Shown: in pieces, positions 36,037 through 45,974 of the stretch | Numbering within the stretch: position 1 is the first letter of the stretch | Layout: the number at the start of each line of letters is the position of its first letter | Source: Parazoarcus communis | GTDB taxonomy: Bacteria; Pseudomonadota; Gammaproteobacteria; Burkholderiales; Rhodocyclaceae | Length of the DNA: 64,000 nt | Direction: 5' to 3' | Assembly: GCF_003111665.1 (NCBI RefSeq) | Contig: NZ_CP022188.1 | Location: forward strand, 2,728,001 to 2,792,000 | The notes under the pieces: model-generated | Seen by the model: the letters and a program-made list of their open reading frames with translations, nothing else | Told to the model about the DNA's origin: nothing | Databases searched by the model: none | Made by a program: the position numbers and the translations under genes

Positions 36037-36744
36037 TTACTTGGAGCCGATCACTTCGACTTCAACGCGACGATCCGGCTGCAGGCACTCGATCAGAGCC
36101 TTGCGGTTCTTCACGGTGTTGCACTTGTCGCCGGTCACGGGCTGCTTCTCGCCCTTGCCTTCGGTGTATACACGGTTGGCTTCAACGCCCTTCGAAACCA
36201 GGTAGGTCTTGACGGCGGCAGCGCGACGCTCGGACAGCTTCTGGTTGTAGGTGTCGGAGCCAAGGCGGTCGGTGTGACCGACAGCCAGGATCACTTCCAG
36301 CTTGACGTCCTTCGACTTGGAAGCCAGTTCGTCGAGCTTGGACATGCCGTCGCTCTTCAGAACAGCCTTGTCGAAGTCGAACAGCGCGTCAGCGGACAGC
36401 TTGATCTTCTCAGCGGTCGGCTTCGGCATCGGTGCAGCGGGCTTGGCCATCGGAGCGGCAGCCATCTTCACGCACTTGTCTTTCGGCACGATGTCGCTAT
36501 CACATGCACAACCGGCGGGGAACTCGCCAGCCATTGCGGTGCTGGCAGCGGCCGGGGTCCAGTAGCCGGTACGCCAGCACAGGTCGTAACCACTGCGGGC
36601 AACGACATTGCGGCCGTCGATCACGTAGGGGGTTTCGCCCTTGCCATCGACAACGACATCCGCTGCGAAAGCGCTGGTTGCGGACAGGCCGATCGAAGCG
36701 ATGGCGGCCAGCATGAGCATCTGATTCTTGGTTTGTTTGATCAT
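36037..36744 (-). CDS. OmpA-family outer membrane protein with peptidoglycan-binding domain
   Basis: Abundant-type envelope protein of 235 residues. The signal peptide is MIKQTKNQMLMLAAIASIGLSATSAFA. The short N-terminal region has Cys residues (YDLCWRTGYWTP, PAGCACDSD, KDKC) instead of a full beta-barrel. An Ala/Pro/Lys linker (APMAKPAAPMPKP) leads to a C-terminal OmpA-like domain (LFDFDKAVLKSDG, VGHTDRLGSDTYNQKLSERRA, CLQPDRRVEVEV) that binds diaminopimelate in peptidoglycan. A strong AAGAGGAAACC ribosome-binding site and a strong terminator suggest high expression. Confidence 0.92.
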   Translation of the reverse strand: MIKQTKNQMLMLAAIASIGLSATSAFAADVVVDGKGETPYVIDGRNVVARSGYDLCWRTGYWTPAAASTAMAGEFPAGCACDSDIVPKDKCVKMAAAPMAKPAAPMPKPTAEKIKLSADALFDFDKAVLKSDGMSKLDELASKSKDVKLEVILAVGHTDRLGSDTYNQKLSERRAAAVKTYLVSKGVEANRVYTEGKGEKQPVTGDKCNTVKNRKALIECLQPDRRVEVEVIGSK

Positions 36745-36847
36745 GGTTTCCTCTTGAGAAGGGCGAGAGACTATTCGAGCCGCTGCAACTGAGCGAAAAC
36801 GGTCGCTTTGCCGTCTTGCGTTGGATTGAACTGAATCGTTATTTTGT

Positions 36848-38167
36848 TCAATTAACGAGTTTAGTTTGCCATACCGTTGTGATTTCGAGCAATTCTTTGT
36901 CGCTAATTCGCAACAGTGTCGTGCCGTCTTTCACACGAAGCGTTCCATCGACCCATACATGCGATACCTGATCGCGTCCACAAACATAAACGAGGTGTGA
37001 AACCGGGTCAAAGCAAGGTTGCATCAGCGGGCCCGAGAGCGAGACTGCGCAGAGGTCTGCGCGCTTGCCCGGGGTGATGGATCCGATCTCGCTTTCCATG
37101 CCGAGTGCGCGGGCGCCACCAAGTGTGGCCATGTGCAGTGCGAGGTGCGCGGGGATGACGCTGGCGTCGCAATTGACCGCCTTGGCGAGCAGTGCCGCGT
37201 GACGCATCTCCTGAAAAATGTCGAGGCGGTTGTTGCTGGCTGCGCCGTCGGAGCCGAGTCCGACGTTGATGCCGCGTTTCACGAGGCTCGATAACGGCGC
37301 GATGCCGCTGCCGAGTTTCATGTTCGAGGTGGGGCAGTGGGCCACGCTGCAGCCGTGATGCGCGAGGCGGGCGAGGTCGGTGTCGTCGAGGTGCACCGCA
37401 TGAACCGCAATCAGGTTGGGGCCCAGCAGGCCAAGTCGCTCGAGGCGGGCCAATGGGCGCACGCCGTGGGCCGCCATCCCGTCGCTGATCTCGGTTGCGG
37501 TTTCGTGTACGTGGATGTGGACCGGCAGATCGAGTTCGGCGGCAAGGCTGGCGACGCGTTCGAAGCTCGTGTCGGAAACCGTGTAGGGAGCGTGCGGTGC
37601 AACCGAAAACCCGAGCAGGGGGGCGTCGCGCCATTGATCTCTGGTACGCAGTCCCTTGCGCAGGTAGTCGTCTGGGTCGCTCGCGTAGGGGGTCGGAAAG
37701 TCGAGCATGATGATGCCGACCACTGCCCGCATGCCGGCTTCGTCGAAAGCCTTCGCCGCCGCTTCAGGGTAGAAGTACATGTCGTTGCAGGTGGTGATGC
37801 CCCCGCGCAGCATCTCTCTTGCGGCCAGCAGCGTGCCGTCGTGCACGAAGCCGGGCGAGACATGCTTGCTTTCGGCTGGCCAGATCGTTTCCTGCAGCCA
37901 GCGCATCAGGGGCAGGTCATCGCCCATTCCACGCATCAGGTTCATGGCGGCGTGGGCGTGGAGATTGACCAGGCCGGGAATCAGGGCGTGTTCGCCCAGT
38001 TCGACTTCCTCGGCCGGGCGGTAGCGCGACCGTGCTTCGGATTGCGGTAGCACATCGACGATGGCGCCTGCACGGATAGCCACGCTGTAGTGCTCGAAGA
38101 CGGTGTCTGCCGGTGATACCGGGATCACCCAGCGTGCGTGGATGAGTTGGTCGACGGGTTCGCTCAA
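36848..38167 (-). CDS. mtaD: TRZ/ATZ-family amidohydrolase (5'-methylthioadenosine/S-adenosylhomocysteine deaminase type)
   Basis: Zinc-dependent amidohydrolase of 439 residues. Metal ligands are visible as NLHAHAAMN, APHAPYTVSD, HIHVHETATEI, AVHAVHLDD and LGSDGAASNN. The N-terminal beta-sandwich segment and C-terminal GKRADLCAVSL are typical of ATZ/TRZ enzymes. The start is TTG at 38167 (LSEPVDQLIHARWV) with GGAG seven bases upstream; the longer frame to 38356 is not protein-like. Substrate assignment (methylthioadenosine or S-adenosylhomocysteine) is by family. In related genomes this gene often directly precedes ubiG; here the ompA-family gene lies between. Confidence 0.9.
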   Translation of the reverse strand: MSEPVDQLIHARWVIPVSPADTVFEHYSVAIRAGAIVDVLPQSEARSRYRPAEEVELGEHALIPGLVNLHAHAAMNLMRGMGDDLPLMRWLQETIWPAESKHVSPGFVHDGTLLAAREMLRGGITTCNDMYFYPEAAAKAFDEAGMRAVVGIIMLDFPTPYASDPDDYLRKGLRTRDQWRDAPLLGFSVAPHAPYTVSDTSFERVASLAAELDLPVHIHVHETATEISDGMAAHGVRPLARLERLGLLGPNLIAVHAVHLDDTDLARLAHHGCSVAHCPTSNMKLGSGIAPLSSLVKRGINVGLGSDGAASNNRLDIFQEMRHAALLAKAVNCDASVIPAHLALHMATLGGARALGMESEIGSITPGKRADLCAVSLSGPLMQPCFDPVSHLVYVCGRDQVSHVWVDGTLRVKDGTTLLRISDKELLEITTVWQTKLVN

Positions 38168-38702
38168 AGTGATACTCCGGTAAGGCAAGGCCCGCAGTTT
38201 ACGGGGTTCGGGTGTGCGACGCAGGCGGACAGCCCGGCAGCCGTGCTGATCTGGAAGGCAAGGTAACGGCGGGGCTCGTGAAGTTCGGTGTGGCTGGCGT
38301 ATCGGACGTCGTTGTGGCGCCTTGTGCGGGCTGCTGTGTGCATCCTGCTGCAACACATGGTTTCAATTCTGCTCGCGGTGATGTTTTGCCTGCAAGATCG
38401 TTGCCGACGATCTTCACTCGAAGCCCTCCGTAAAGTGCGTTTTCGGTCAGGCGGGGACGCGCCTGTGTGTTGAACGCCTTCACGAATCCTCGTCTGGCCA
38501 CAAGGCAGATGTTACTTGATGGCGGGTGCATCATTCCGCCGGACGATTTAATCACACCCGGAAAGTCTCAAACAATATCCACTTGTGCCCACGCCAAGCG
38601 ATTGTGTGTGCGCAAGGGTGATTCTCTGCAGCCGGGTATCGTGACACAATCAACATATCGAAACAGACATGTACGGGGCGCCCTGAGCGCCGCACGGATG
38701 CC
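38168..38702. other. 535-base non-coding stretch upstream of the kinase gene
   Basis: This is the longest gene-free stretch in the window, between two divergent genes. It contains an 8-bp perfect inverted repeat AAGATCGT (38394-38401), loop TGCCG, ACGATCTT (38407-38414). A second hairpin of GGCGG/CCGCC lies near 38521-38541, and AT content rises toward 38540-38670. Small frames on both strands lack ribosome-binding sites. I see no tRNA or known RNA motif. It should hold the promoters of both flanking genes. Confidence 0.45.
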
Positions 38703-40067
38703 ATGGGAACAATGCCCGAAAGAATCGGGAAGTACCGAATCTTGCGCGAGCTGGGTCGCGGTGCGACGGCTATTGTCTACCTTGCCGAGAACCCGCATTA
38801 CCCCGAGCAAATCGCGCTCAAGCACGTCAAGTTCGATGATAAAGCTCGCGACGTGGCGAAGTGGAACCGTCGTATGCTCAAGCTGCTGAAGGCCGAGGGG
38901 GCGGTATCCAAGCGGCTGGATCACCCCAATATCATCCGCATCTTCGAGGCGGTGGTCGAGGCCGACCAGGCCTATGTCGTGATGGAGTATTTCCCCGGCT
39001 ACACCCTGGAGCGCTATTGCAGTTTCGAGAAGCTGCTCCCCATCCACCGCGTGATCGGCATCATCTTCAAGTGCTGCATGGCGCTCGATCATGCCTATCG
39101 GCAGGGGATCGTCCATCGTGACATCAAGCCCGCCAATATCCTGGTCGACGACAACGACAATGTGAAGATCACCGACTTCGGACTGGCGCTGAACATCAGC
39201 AAGAAGATCGAGACCGACTCGACCTTCATCATGGGGGTCGGCTCGCCGGCCTACATGAGTCCGGAGCAGATCAAGAGCTATCCGCTCAACCAGAAGACCG
39301 ATCTGTATTCGCTCGGCGTGGTGCTGTTCCATCTGCTCACAGGCCGCTTGCCGTTCCGCGCAGCGAACCCGGCACAGCTGATCTACAAGATCATCAATGC
39401 CGACCAGCCCTCGGTTTCGCAGCTCAATCCCGAGATTCCGGAGCAAATGGATGCGGTCATTCGCAAGGCGCTCGAGAAGGACCTCTATTCCCGCTACAAG
39501 AACGGGGCAGAGTTTGCCAAGGATCTCGCCGCTGTTCGCTACAAGATCGTAGACGACAAGTGTGTGCCGCCCGATACGAGCCGGTTTACGATGCTGCGCA
39601 AGCTGGCCTTCTTTACCGAGTTTGACGATATCGAGCTGTGGGAGGTCTTGCGCATCTGTTCATGGCGCAAGGTCGATGAGCATGTGACCCTGATGCGGGA
39701 GGGCGATGCAGATCAGCGTTTCGCCATCGTGCTGTCGGGCCAGGTCGAGGTGTCGATCGACGGACGACGGGTGCTGACGCTCGGGCCGGGCGAGGTTTTC
39801 GGTGAGCAGGCATGGCTGGATCATCTCGAGCATCGCCACATGATGACGTCCGTCTCGCTTGAGCCGTCGACCTATCTCGAAATCAATCCGCCCGCGCTGG
39901 CACTGGCGACAGATGAGGTGCAGGAGCTGTTCAGGCGCCAGGTGTCGACGGTTGTGGTCAGGCGCCTCGCGGATATCGCCCGGGTCGCGGCGCAGCAAGG
40001 CGAGCCTGCTATCCGTGGTGATTACACCGCCACCGGCGGGCTTGATCTCCAGCTGGTCGAGGACTGA
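38703..40067 (+). CDS. Hanks-type Ser/Thr protein kinase fused to a cyclic-nucleotide-binding-like domain
   Basis: Protein of 454 residues, no membrane helix. Kinase domain about 8-275: glycine loop LGRGATAIVY, Lys40 in IALKH, catalytic loop HRDIKPAN with Asp140, DFG at 158-160, SPAYMSPEQ activation end and TDLYSLGVVLFHLLTGRLPF. All catalytic residues are intact. The C-terminal part (about 300-420) is Crp/PKA-regulatory-like: VTLMREGDADQRFAIVLSGQVEVSIDGRRVLTLGPGEVFGEQAWL. The phosphate-binding cassette FGEQAWL...HRHMMTSV keeps FGE but the Arg-Ala/Ser part is altered, so ligand binding is uncertain. A second ATG lies at 38712. Targets are unknown. Confidence 0.9.
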   Translation: MGTMPERIGKYRILRELGRGATAIVYLAENPHYPEQIALKHVKFDDKARDVAKWNRRMLKLLKAEGAVSKRLDHPNIIRIFEAVVEADQAYVVMEYFPGYTLERYCSFEKLLPIHRVIGIIFKCCMALDHAYRQGIVHRDIKPANILVDDNDNVKITDFGLALNISKKIETDSTFIMGVGSPAYMSPEQIKSYPLNQKTDLYSLGVVLFHLLTGRLPFRAANPAQLIYKIINADQPSVSQLNPEIPEQMDAVIRKALEKDLYSRYKNGAEFAKDLAAVRYKIVDDKCVPPDTSRFTMLRKLAFFTEFDDIELWEVLRICSWRKVDEHVTLMREGDADQRFAIVLSGQVEVSIDGRRVLTLGPGEVFGEQAWLDHLEHRHMMTSVSLEPSTYLEINPPALALATDEVQELFRRQVSTVVVRRLADIARVAAQQGEPAIRGDYTATGGLDLQLVED

Positions 40068-40112
40068 TCTTTCCCCGCCGTGCGTGAGTGCCTGCAGCAC
40101 CAACGAGTGATC

Positions 40113-40502
40113 TCAGCGCTGGCGATTGATGACGACGCGCACCTTGCGTTCGGGGTCGCCAACCGCAAGATTGACGAGCCAGGTCAGCACGCTGTAGAGC
40201 AGCGCACCCCAGAAGGCGTTTCCAAAGTCGCTCACCTGCAGGCCGCCGACCAGCCCCGAGACGCCCCAGAACAGGAGTGCGTTGATCACCAGCGTGAACA
40301 GACCCAGCGTGAGCAGGGTGATGGGCAGGGTGATCAGGATCAGAATGGGGCGGATCAGGGCATTGATCAGCCCGAGCAGCAGGGCCGCAGCCAGCGCCGA
40401 GACGTAGCTCTCGACCGCGATCCCCGAGACGATCTCGGGGATGATCAGCAGGGCCACGGCGTTCAGGGCCCAGCGCAGCAGCAGGCGCAGACCTGGCGTC
40501 AT
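40113..40502 (-). CDS. Phage-holin-family-IV-like small membrane protein (DUF360/YvlD type)
   Basis: Protein of 129 residues with about four hydrophobic helices (LLRWALNAVALLIIPEIV, ALAAALLLGLINALI, ILILITLPITLLTLGLFTLVINALLF, FWGALLYSVLTWLVNLAV) and a short basic tail. Despite the family name it is a common chromosomal membrane protein of unknown function; there are no phage genes around it. Its ATG overlaps the hemH stop by one base (40502), so it is translationally coupled to hemH. Confidence 0.85.
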   Translation of the reverse strand: MTPGLRLLLRWALNAVALLIIPEIVSGIAVESYVSALAAALLLGLINALIRPILILITLPITLLTLGLFTLVINALLFWGVSGLVGGLQVSDFGNAFWGALLYSVLTWLVNLAVGDPERKVRVVINRQR

Positions 40503-41599
40503 TACTGTTTTGCTCCCAGGTCAAGCGCATGCTGGCGCGCGGCGGCAAGTGAATCCGGCGTGTCCGTGGTGGTGTCGAGCCAGTTGCCAAGATGGCAGCG
40601 GGTGAGGTCGGTGAGTGCCGTAATCCAGTCGTGGCGCTCATTGAGGCAGGGGATGTAGTGGAAGGTGCTGCCGCCGTGCGTGAGAAAGGCCTCCTTGCAC
40701 TCGATGGCGATTTCCTCGAGCGTTTCCAGGCAGTCGGAAACGAAGCCGGGGCAGATGACGTCCACCCGCTTGACCCCTTCGCGCGCGAGCTTCTCGAGCG
40801 TCGGCTGCGTGTAGGGCTTGAGCCACTCGGCCTTGCCGAATCGCGACTGGAAGGTGACCAGAATCCGCTCCGCCGGGAAGTCGAGAGATTCGGCCACCAG
40901 GCGCGCGGTCTTGTGACATTCGCAGTGATACGGATCGCCGAGGTCGAGCGTGCGCCGGGGAACGCCGTGAAAACTCATCAGCAGCCGATCGGGCTCACCG
41001 TGCTTGACCCAGTTTTCGCGCACGCTCTGGGCGATGGCGGCGATGTAGCCCGGATCGTCCTGGAAGCTGCGCACATAGCGGATTTCGGGCAGGTTGCGCC
41101 AATGCAGCATGCAGCGGGCGACCTCGTCCATTACACTGGCGGTGGTGCTGCCGGCAAACTGCGGATACAGCGGTACGACGAGAATGCGGGTGCAATTGCG
41201 CGCGCGCAGGGCCTGCAGCGCGTCCGGAATTGACGGGGCGCCGTAGCGCATTGCCCACGCCACCTCGACGTCGCCTCCCGTGGCCGCGTTCAGGTAGCCG
41301 TCGAGCAGCTTGGCCTGGCGTTCGGTATGGACCTTGAGTGGCGAGCCGGCGTCCATCCACACGCTGGCATACTTGACCGCCGACTTGGCCGGGCGCGTGT
41401 TGAGGATGATGCCGTTGAGGATGATCCACCACAGCGCACGCGGGATTTCCACCACGCGGGGGTCGGACAGGAACTGCTTCAGGTAGGGACGCAGGGCTTG
41501 CGCGGTCGGCGCTTCGGGCGTGCCGAGATTGACCAGCAGCACGCCTGTGCGTGCGGGGGTGCCGTGTTTGTAGTCGGGCTCGGGCCAGTAGCGGGCCAT
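40502..41599 (-). CDS. hemH: Ferrochelatase
   Basis: Inserts Fe2+ into protoporphyrin IX, the last step of heme synthesis. Motifs: [28 protein letters not shown] at the N-terminus, [39 protein letters not shown] with the catalytic His, and the conserved Glu region [20 protein letters not shown]. Length 365 aa. It follows hrcA by 59 bases. hemB is elsewhere (12462). Confidence 0.97.
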   Translation of the reverse strand: MARYWPEPDYKHGTPARTGVLLVNLGTPEAPTAQALRPYLKQFLSDPRVVEIPRALWWIILNGIILNTRPAKSAVKYASVWMDAGSPLKVHTERQAKLLDGYLNAATGGDVEVAWAMRYGAPSIPDALQALRARNCTRILVVPLYPQFAGSTTASVMDEVARCMLHWRNLPEIRYVRSFQDDPGYIAAIAQSVRENWVKHGEPDRLLMSFHGVPRRTLDLGDPYHCECHKTARLVAESLDFPAERILVTFQSRFGKAEWLKPYTQPTLEKLAREGVKRVDVICPGFVSDCLETLEEIAIECKEAFLTHGGSTFHYIPCLNERHDWITALTDLTRCHLGNWLDTTTDTPDSLAAARQHALDLGAKQ

Positions 41600-41658
41600 G
41601 ATCTTCCTTCAGTCAGGTGAGGCAGCAAGCTTCCGCCGCGAAGGTCCGCAGCGAAGGG

Positions 41659-42687
41659 TCAGGAATTGGACGAGAGCGCGTTCGACAGCAGGCGGGCGGT
41701 GATGTCCACGATCGGGATCACTCTGTCGTAGGCCATGCGTGTCGGTCCGATCACGCCGACCGAACCGACCAGTTGGCCATCGACTTCGTAGGGGGCCGTG
41801 ATCACGCTGCAGCCGTCGAGCTGGGCCAGGCCGGATTCGTCGCCGATGAAGATCTGCACGCCCTGCGCGCGGTTGGACAGGTCCAGCAACTGCATGAGGC
41901 CGGTGCGCTGCTCGAAGAGTTTGAATAGCTCGCGCAGGCGCGACATGTTGGACGAGAGGTCTTCGACATCGAGCAGGTTGGTCTCGCCCGAAATGACGTA
42001 ATTGAGCGCGGACTCCTCGGCGGCTTCGGAACCGGCTTCGACAGTGGCCGTCATCAGTTCGCTCATGTCGCTGCGCAACTGCTGGAGCTCTTCGCGGATG
42101 CGCTTGCGAATGTCCTCGAATGCGAGGCCGGCAAAATGTTCGTTCAGGTAGCTCGCCGCTGCGCCGAGTTCCGAAGCGTTGTAGCTGCGCCGGGTGATGA
42201 GGATGCGGTTCTGCACGTCGCCTGCGGTGGTGACGATGATCAGCAGAATGCGGTTTTCCGACAGGCTGATGAACTCGATCTGCCGGATGCGGACCGCATC
42301 CTTGCGTGGCGTCACGACGACTCCGGCGAACTGGGTCAGGTTGGACAGCATGTGCGATGCTGAGCTGATCAGGCGCCCGGGCTGATCCGGCTGGAACTGA
42401 CCCTTCAGTGCCTGAACCCGATTGCTTTCCATCGGCTGCACCGTGAGCAGCGCATCTACGAAGAAACGGTAGCCGAGCGAGGTGGGGATTCTCCCCGCCG
42501 AGGTGTGCGGGCTGGAGATGAAGCCCATTTCCTCAAGGTCGCTCATCACGTTGCGCACGGTGGCGGGTGAGAGTTCAAGTCCGGAAAAACGCGAAAGCGC
42601 TCGCGAGCCGACGGGCTGGCCCTCGGCGATGTAGCGTTCGATCAGCGTTTTGAGCAGGATCTGGGAGCGGGTATCGAGCGGTTTCAT
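41659..42687 (-). CDS. hrcA: Heat-inducible transcription repressor HrcA
   Basis: Represses groE and dnaK operons by binding the CIRCE inverted repeat. An N-terminal winged helix ([52 protein letters not shown]) is followed by the GAF-like effector domain with [19 protein letters not shown]. The C-terminus is [22 protein letters not shown]. The start at 42687 (MKPLDTRSQ) gives 342 aa. It diverges from nadK across 111 bases that contain TAGAAT and TATATT on the minus strand. I see no CIRCE element here, so autoregulation through CIRCE is not indicated. Confidence 0.96.
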   Translation of the reverse strand: MKPLDTRSQILLKTLIERYIAEGQPVGSRALSRFSGLELSPATVRNVMSDLEEMGFISSPHTSAGRIPTSLGYRFFVDALLTVQPMESNRVQALKGQFQPDQPGRLISSASHMLSNLTQFAGVVVTPRKDAVRIRQIEFISLSENRILLIIVTTAGDVQNRILITRRSYNASELGAAASYLNEHFAGLAFEDIRKRIREELQQLRSDMSELMTATVEAGSEAAEESALNYVISGETNLLDVEDLSSNMSRLRELFKLFEQRTGLMQLLDLSNRAQGVQIFIGDESGLAQLDGCSVITAPYEVDGQLVGSVGVIGPTRMAYDRVIPIVDITARLLSNALSSNS

Positions 42688-42798
42688 GATTGGCCTGGAA
42701 TATAGCCCGATTCTATGGAACTGCGTGCCTTGCTGCCAAGCGGCAATCGACCGCAAGGTCGCGCATGACGGAATCCGAATGTGGTTTAATCCGCAGCC

Positions 42799-43683
42799 AT
42801 GACTATGCGCTTTACCAATGTTGCCCTGATCGGAAAGTACCAGAGCCCGGATGTGGCGGAGTCGGTGCTGCTGATCGCTCGCTATCTGCGCGAACGGGGT
42901 CTTGAGGTGTGGATCGAGCAGGGCACTGCGAGTTCCATCGGTCAGGCCGAAGGTTTCCCGGTTGCCGCCTATGAAGAGATTGCGGCGAAGTGCGATCTTG
43001 CAGTGGTCGTTGGCGGGGACGGTACCATGCTCACGACGGCTCGCCGTCTCGCCGAGCGTTCGGTGCCGCTTGTCGGCGTCAACCTCGGGCGGCTGGGCTT
43101 TCTGACCGATATTGCCCGCAAGGATGCCTTGCTGAGGCTGGGCGAAATCCTTGATGGCAGCTTCCGCGAAGAATCCCGCTTCATGCTCGATGCCGAGGTG
43201 TTGCGCGGCGGCCAGCGCGTGTTTCATACCCTGGCGCTCAACGATGTCGTGGTGAACAAGGGCGACCTGGGGCGCATGATCGAGTTCGATCTGTCGATCG
43301 ACGGCGAGTTTGTCTATACCCAGCGCTCCGACGGCATGATCATATCGACACCCACCGGCTCGACGGCCTATGCCTTGTCGGCCAACGGCCCTATCCTGCA
43401 TCCGAGCGTGGGCGGCATTGCGCTCGTGCCTTTGTGTCCGCATGCGCTGACGGCACGTCCGGTCACCTTGCCGGATTCGTGCTGCATCGAAATCGAGTTG
43501 CTGCCACCGCATGACGCGCGGGTGCACTTCGATGGTCAGGCGCGCTTTGATGCGCGTGCGGGCGACCGCGTTCGCCTGACCCGCTCGCCGCTTGCCGTGC
43601 GCCTGCTGCATCCGAAGAGCTACAGCTATTTTGCGATGCTGCGCGAGAAGCTGCACTGGAGTGCGGCGCCGCGGCACAACTGA
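42799..43683 (+). CDS. nadK: NAD kinase
   Basis: Phosphorylates NAD+ to NADP+. Motifs: [27 protein letters not shown], the conserved [16 protein letters not shown], and [19 protein letters not shown]. Length 294 aa. ATG at 42799 ([10 protein letters not shown]); a second ATG two codons later is equivalent. The start is eight bases after a TTTAAT -10-like box (42785-42790) with no Shine-Dalgarno, so the message may be nearly leaderless. It is followed by recN. Confidence 0.96.
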   Translation: MTMRFTNVALIGKYQSPDVAESVLLIARYLRERGLEVWIEQGTASSIGQAEGFPVAAYEEIAAKCDLAVVVGGDGTMLTTARRLAERSVPLVGVNLGRLGFLTDIARKDALLRLGEILDGSFREESRFMLDAEVLRGGQRVFHTLALNDVVVNKGDLGRMIEFDLSIDGEFVYTQRSDGMIISTPTGSTAYALSANGPILHPSVGGIALVPLCPHALTARPVTLPDSCCIEIELLPPHDARVHFDGQARFDARAGDRVRLTRSPLAVRLLHPKSYSYFAMLREKLHWSAAPRHN

Positions 43684-43742
43684 CCCGTCCGACTGATGAG
43701 CTGTCCTGCGCGGGACAGTTCGACCAACCTGAACGCGAGACC

Positions 43743-45398
43743 ATGCTGCGCCGCCTGACTATTCGTGATTTCGTCATTGTCGATCGTCTCGAACTCGAGT
43801 TCGGTGCGGGCTTTGGCGCCCTGACCGGCGAGACCGGTGCGGGCAAATCCATCCTGCTCGATGCACTCGGGCTTGCGCTCGGCAGTCGCGCCGACAGCGG
43901 CGTGGTGCGCGTGGGCCAGGCCAAGGCGGATATCGTTGCCGAGTTCGGTCTGCCGTCCGGTGGGGGGCTTGCCGACTGGCTTGATGAGCAGGAGCTGCCG
44001 CCCGACGATGATGCGGTGATCCTGCGCCGGGTGGTCGACGCGAATGGACGCGGCAAGGCCTGGATCAACGGTGTTCCGGTGACGCTGGCACAGTTGCGGA
44101 CGGCCGGGGACTGGCTCGCGGATATCCACGGGCAGCATGCTCATCATGCCCTGTTGCGCGCAGACGCCCAGCGGCAACTGCTGGACACGCATGCCGGTGC
44201 CGCGCCACTTGGTGCCGCTGTCGCCACCTGCTGGCGCGAATGGCAGCGCATCAGCGAGCTGCGACGCAATGCAGAGCTCGATTCCGCCGCCTCCGCCCGC
44301 GAGCGCGAACTCCTCACCTGGCAGCTCAAGGAGCTGAAGGACCTTGCCTTCAACGCCGAAGAATGGGTCGAACTCAACGCCGAGCATGGCCGACTCGCCC
44401 ACGCGGCGGGGCTGATGGAAGGTGCGGACGAAACTCTTGAAGCGCTGGGCGAGGGCGATTACGCGGTGTCCGTCGTGCTTGGCCGGCTGGATGCCAGGCT
44501 CGACGAGATGAGTGCCATCGACGCCTCGCTGAATGAAGTCCGCGACTTGCTCGCCTCGGCTGCGATTCAGGCGGACGAGGCGCTGCATGCGCTACGCCGT
44601 TATCGTGAGCGGCTCGATCTCGACCCTCAGCGTCTGGGCGAGATCGAACGCAGGATCACCGCGGTGATGGATGTCGCGCGCAAGTACCGCGTCGCGCCCG
44701 AAGCACTCCCCGAGCTGGAGGCAAGCTGGTGTCTTCGCCTCACCGAGCTCGAGGCAAGCGCGGATCCGGCCCGTCTCGAGGCCGCCGAAGCGGCGGCGCG
44801 CGTGGCCTACGACGAGGCTGCGAGTCGCCTGTCGGCGGCGCGGGCGCCTGCGGCAGTCAAGCTCTCGGCAGAAATCACCGAGGCGATGCAGTCACTGGCG
44901 ATGGAAGGAGGGCGCTTTGAAGTGTCGCTGGCGCCATGTGAGCCCACGCTTCATGGCGCCGAGAGTGTCGAATTCCTGGTGGCTGCCAATCAGGGGCAGA
45001 GCCTGCGCGGCCTGGCCAAGGTTGCGTCCGGGGGCGAGCTCTCGCGCATCGGGCTGGCGATTCAGGTCATGACCAGCCGCGACTCGGCGACGCCGACCCT
45101 CATTTTCGACGAGGTCGATGTCGGGATCGGCGGGCGTGTGGCCGAGATCGTAGGCAAGCTGCTCCATCGTCTCGGACGCGACCGGCAGGTTCTGTGCGTC
45201 ACCCATTTGCCGCAGGTAGCCGCCTGTGCCGACTGGCAGTGGCAGATCGCCAAGGCCGAGCGGGGTGGCGAGACATTGAGTGCGGTGACGGCGCTCGACG
45301 CCGGGCAGCGGGTCGAGGAGATTGCCCGCATGCTTGGCGGCGTAAGCATCACCGAGACGACACGAAGGCATGCAGCCGAGATGCTGGGGCAGGCGTGA
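43743..45398 (+). CDS. recN: DNA repair protein RecN
   Basis: SMC-like ATPase acting early in double-strand break repair. Walker [16 protein letters not shown] is at about residues 29-43. Two coiled-coil arms flank the middle. The C-terminal signature [16 protein letters not shown] and Walker [13 protein letters not shown] follow, then [15 protein letters not shown]. Length 551 aa is standard. It lies 59 bases after nadK and converges on fur. The short leader contains no obvious LexA box. Confidence 0.97.
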   Translation: MLRRLTIRDFVIVDRLELEFGAGFGALTGETGAGKSILLDALGLALGSRADSGVVRVGQAKADIVAEFGLPSGGGLADWLDEQELPPDDDAVILRRVVDANGRGKAWINGVPVTLAQLRTAGDWLADIHGQHAHHALLRADAQRQLLDTHAGAAPLGAAVATCWREWQRISELRRNAELDSAASARERELLTWQLKELKDLAFNAEEWVELNAEHGRLAHAAGLMEGADETLEALGEGDYAVSVVLGRLDARLDEMSAIDASLNEVRDLLASAAIQADEALHALRRYRERLDLDPQRLGEIERRITAVMDVARKYRVAPEALPELEASWCLRLTELEASADPARLEAAEAAARVAYDEAASRLSAARAPAAVKLSAEITEAMQSLAMEGGRFEVSLAPCEPTLHGAESVEFLVAANQGQSLRGLAKVASGGELSRIGLAIQVMTSRDSATPTLIFDEVDVGIGGRVAEIVGKLLHRLGRDRQVLCVTHLPQVAACADWQWQIAKAERGGETLSAVTALDAGQRVEEIARMLGGVSITETTRRHAAEMLGQA

Positions 45399-45400
45399 GG

Positions 45401-45432
45401 GCACGCCGGGCTGCGACTTGAGCGCGGCGTGC
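45401..45432. repeat. Inverted repeat between recN and fur
   Basis: GCACGCCG (45401-45408), 16-base spacer, CGGCGTGC (45425-45432), a perfect 8-bp GC-rich repeat in the convergent gap. No T-run follows, so termination is possible but unproven. Confidence 0.4.
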
Positions 45433-45460
45433 GGGCGGTTGGTGGTGGGGGTTGGGCCGG

Positions 45461-45892
45461 TCAGTCGTTGCGGTTCGGGCAGTCCTTGCGCAGACAGTCG
45501 GCATAGAGATAGAGCGCATGTTCCTTCACCGCAAAGCCGCGCTCCTCGGCTACGACGTTCTGGCGGCGCTCGATTTCCGGGTCGAAGAATTCTTCGACCT
45601 TCCCGCATTGCAGGCAGACGAGATGGTCGTGGTGTCCGCCCTTGTTAAGCTCGAAGACGGCTTTGCCGGATTCGAAGTAATGCCGTTCAAGCAGGCCGGC
45701 CTGCTCGAACTGCGTCAGTACGCGATAGACTGTTGCCAGCCCGATATCCATGCCTTCGTTCATCAGCAGTCGGTAAACGTCTTCCGCGGTAAGGTGGCGT
45801 TGTTCCGTGGTCTGGAACAGGTCGAGGATCTTGAGGCGCGGGTAGGTGGCCTTGAGACCGATGTTTTTTAGGTTCTGCGAGTTCTCGGACAT
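45461..45892 (-). CDS. fur: Ferric uptake regulator Fur
   Basis: Iron-responsive repressor of 143 residues. N-terminal winged helix ([47 protein letters not shown]). The metal site region is [22 protein letters not shown], with two further Cys near the C-terminus (ADCLRKDC). It diverges from bamE across 82 bases; an AT-rich patch (TATGTTATATTTTTTGAC, about 45943-45960) is the likely shared promoter area. A clean Fur box is not evident. Confidence 0.97.
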   Translation of the reverse strand: MSENSQNLKNIGLKATYPRLKILDLFQTTEQRHLTAEDVYRLLMNEGMDIGLATVYRVLTQFEQAGLLERHYFESGKAVFELNKGGHHDHLVCLQCGKVEEFFDPEIERRQNVVAEERGFAVKEHALYLYADCLRKDCPNRND

Positions 45893-45974
45893 GGTCGCCT
45901 GTCGGTGTGGCTGAGGAGCAAGACAACGTTGTGTTGCGTCGCTATGTTATATTTTTTGACCTTTACTGAGAACC

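Noticed and set aside
38199..38555. 118-codon minus-strand frame in the gap before the kinase gene
   Set aside because: No ribosome-binding site, low-complexity Thr/Pro/Ala ending, and overlap with the amidohydrolase upstream region.
40113..40502. Prophage remnant suggested by the holin-family name
   Set aside because: The protein is a common chromosomal membrane protein coupled to hemH; no phage gene, attachment site or compositional shift is nearby.
42688..42798. CIRCE element for HrcA autoregulation
   Set aside because: No TTAGCACTC-N9-GAGTGCTAA-like repeat is present in the hrcA-nadK gap.
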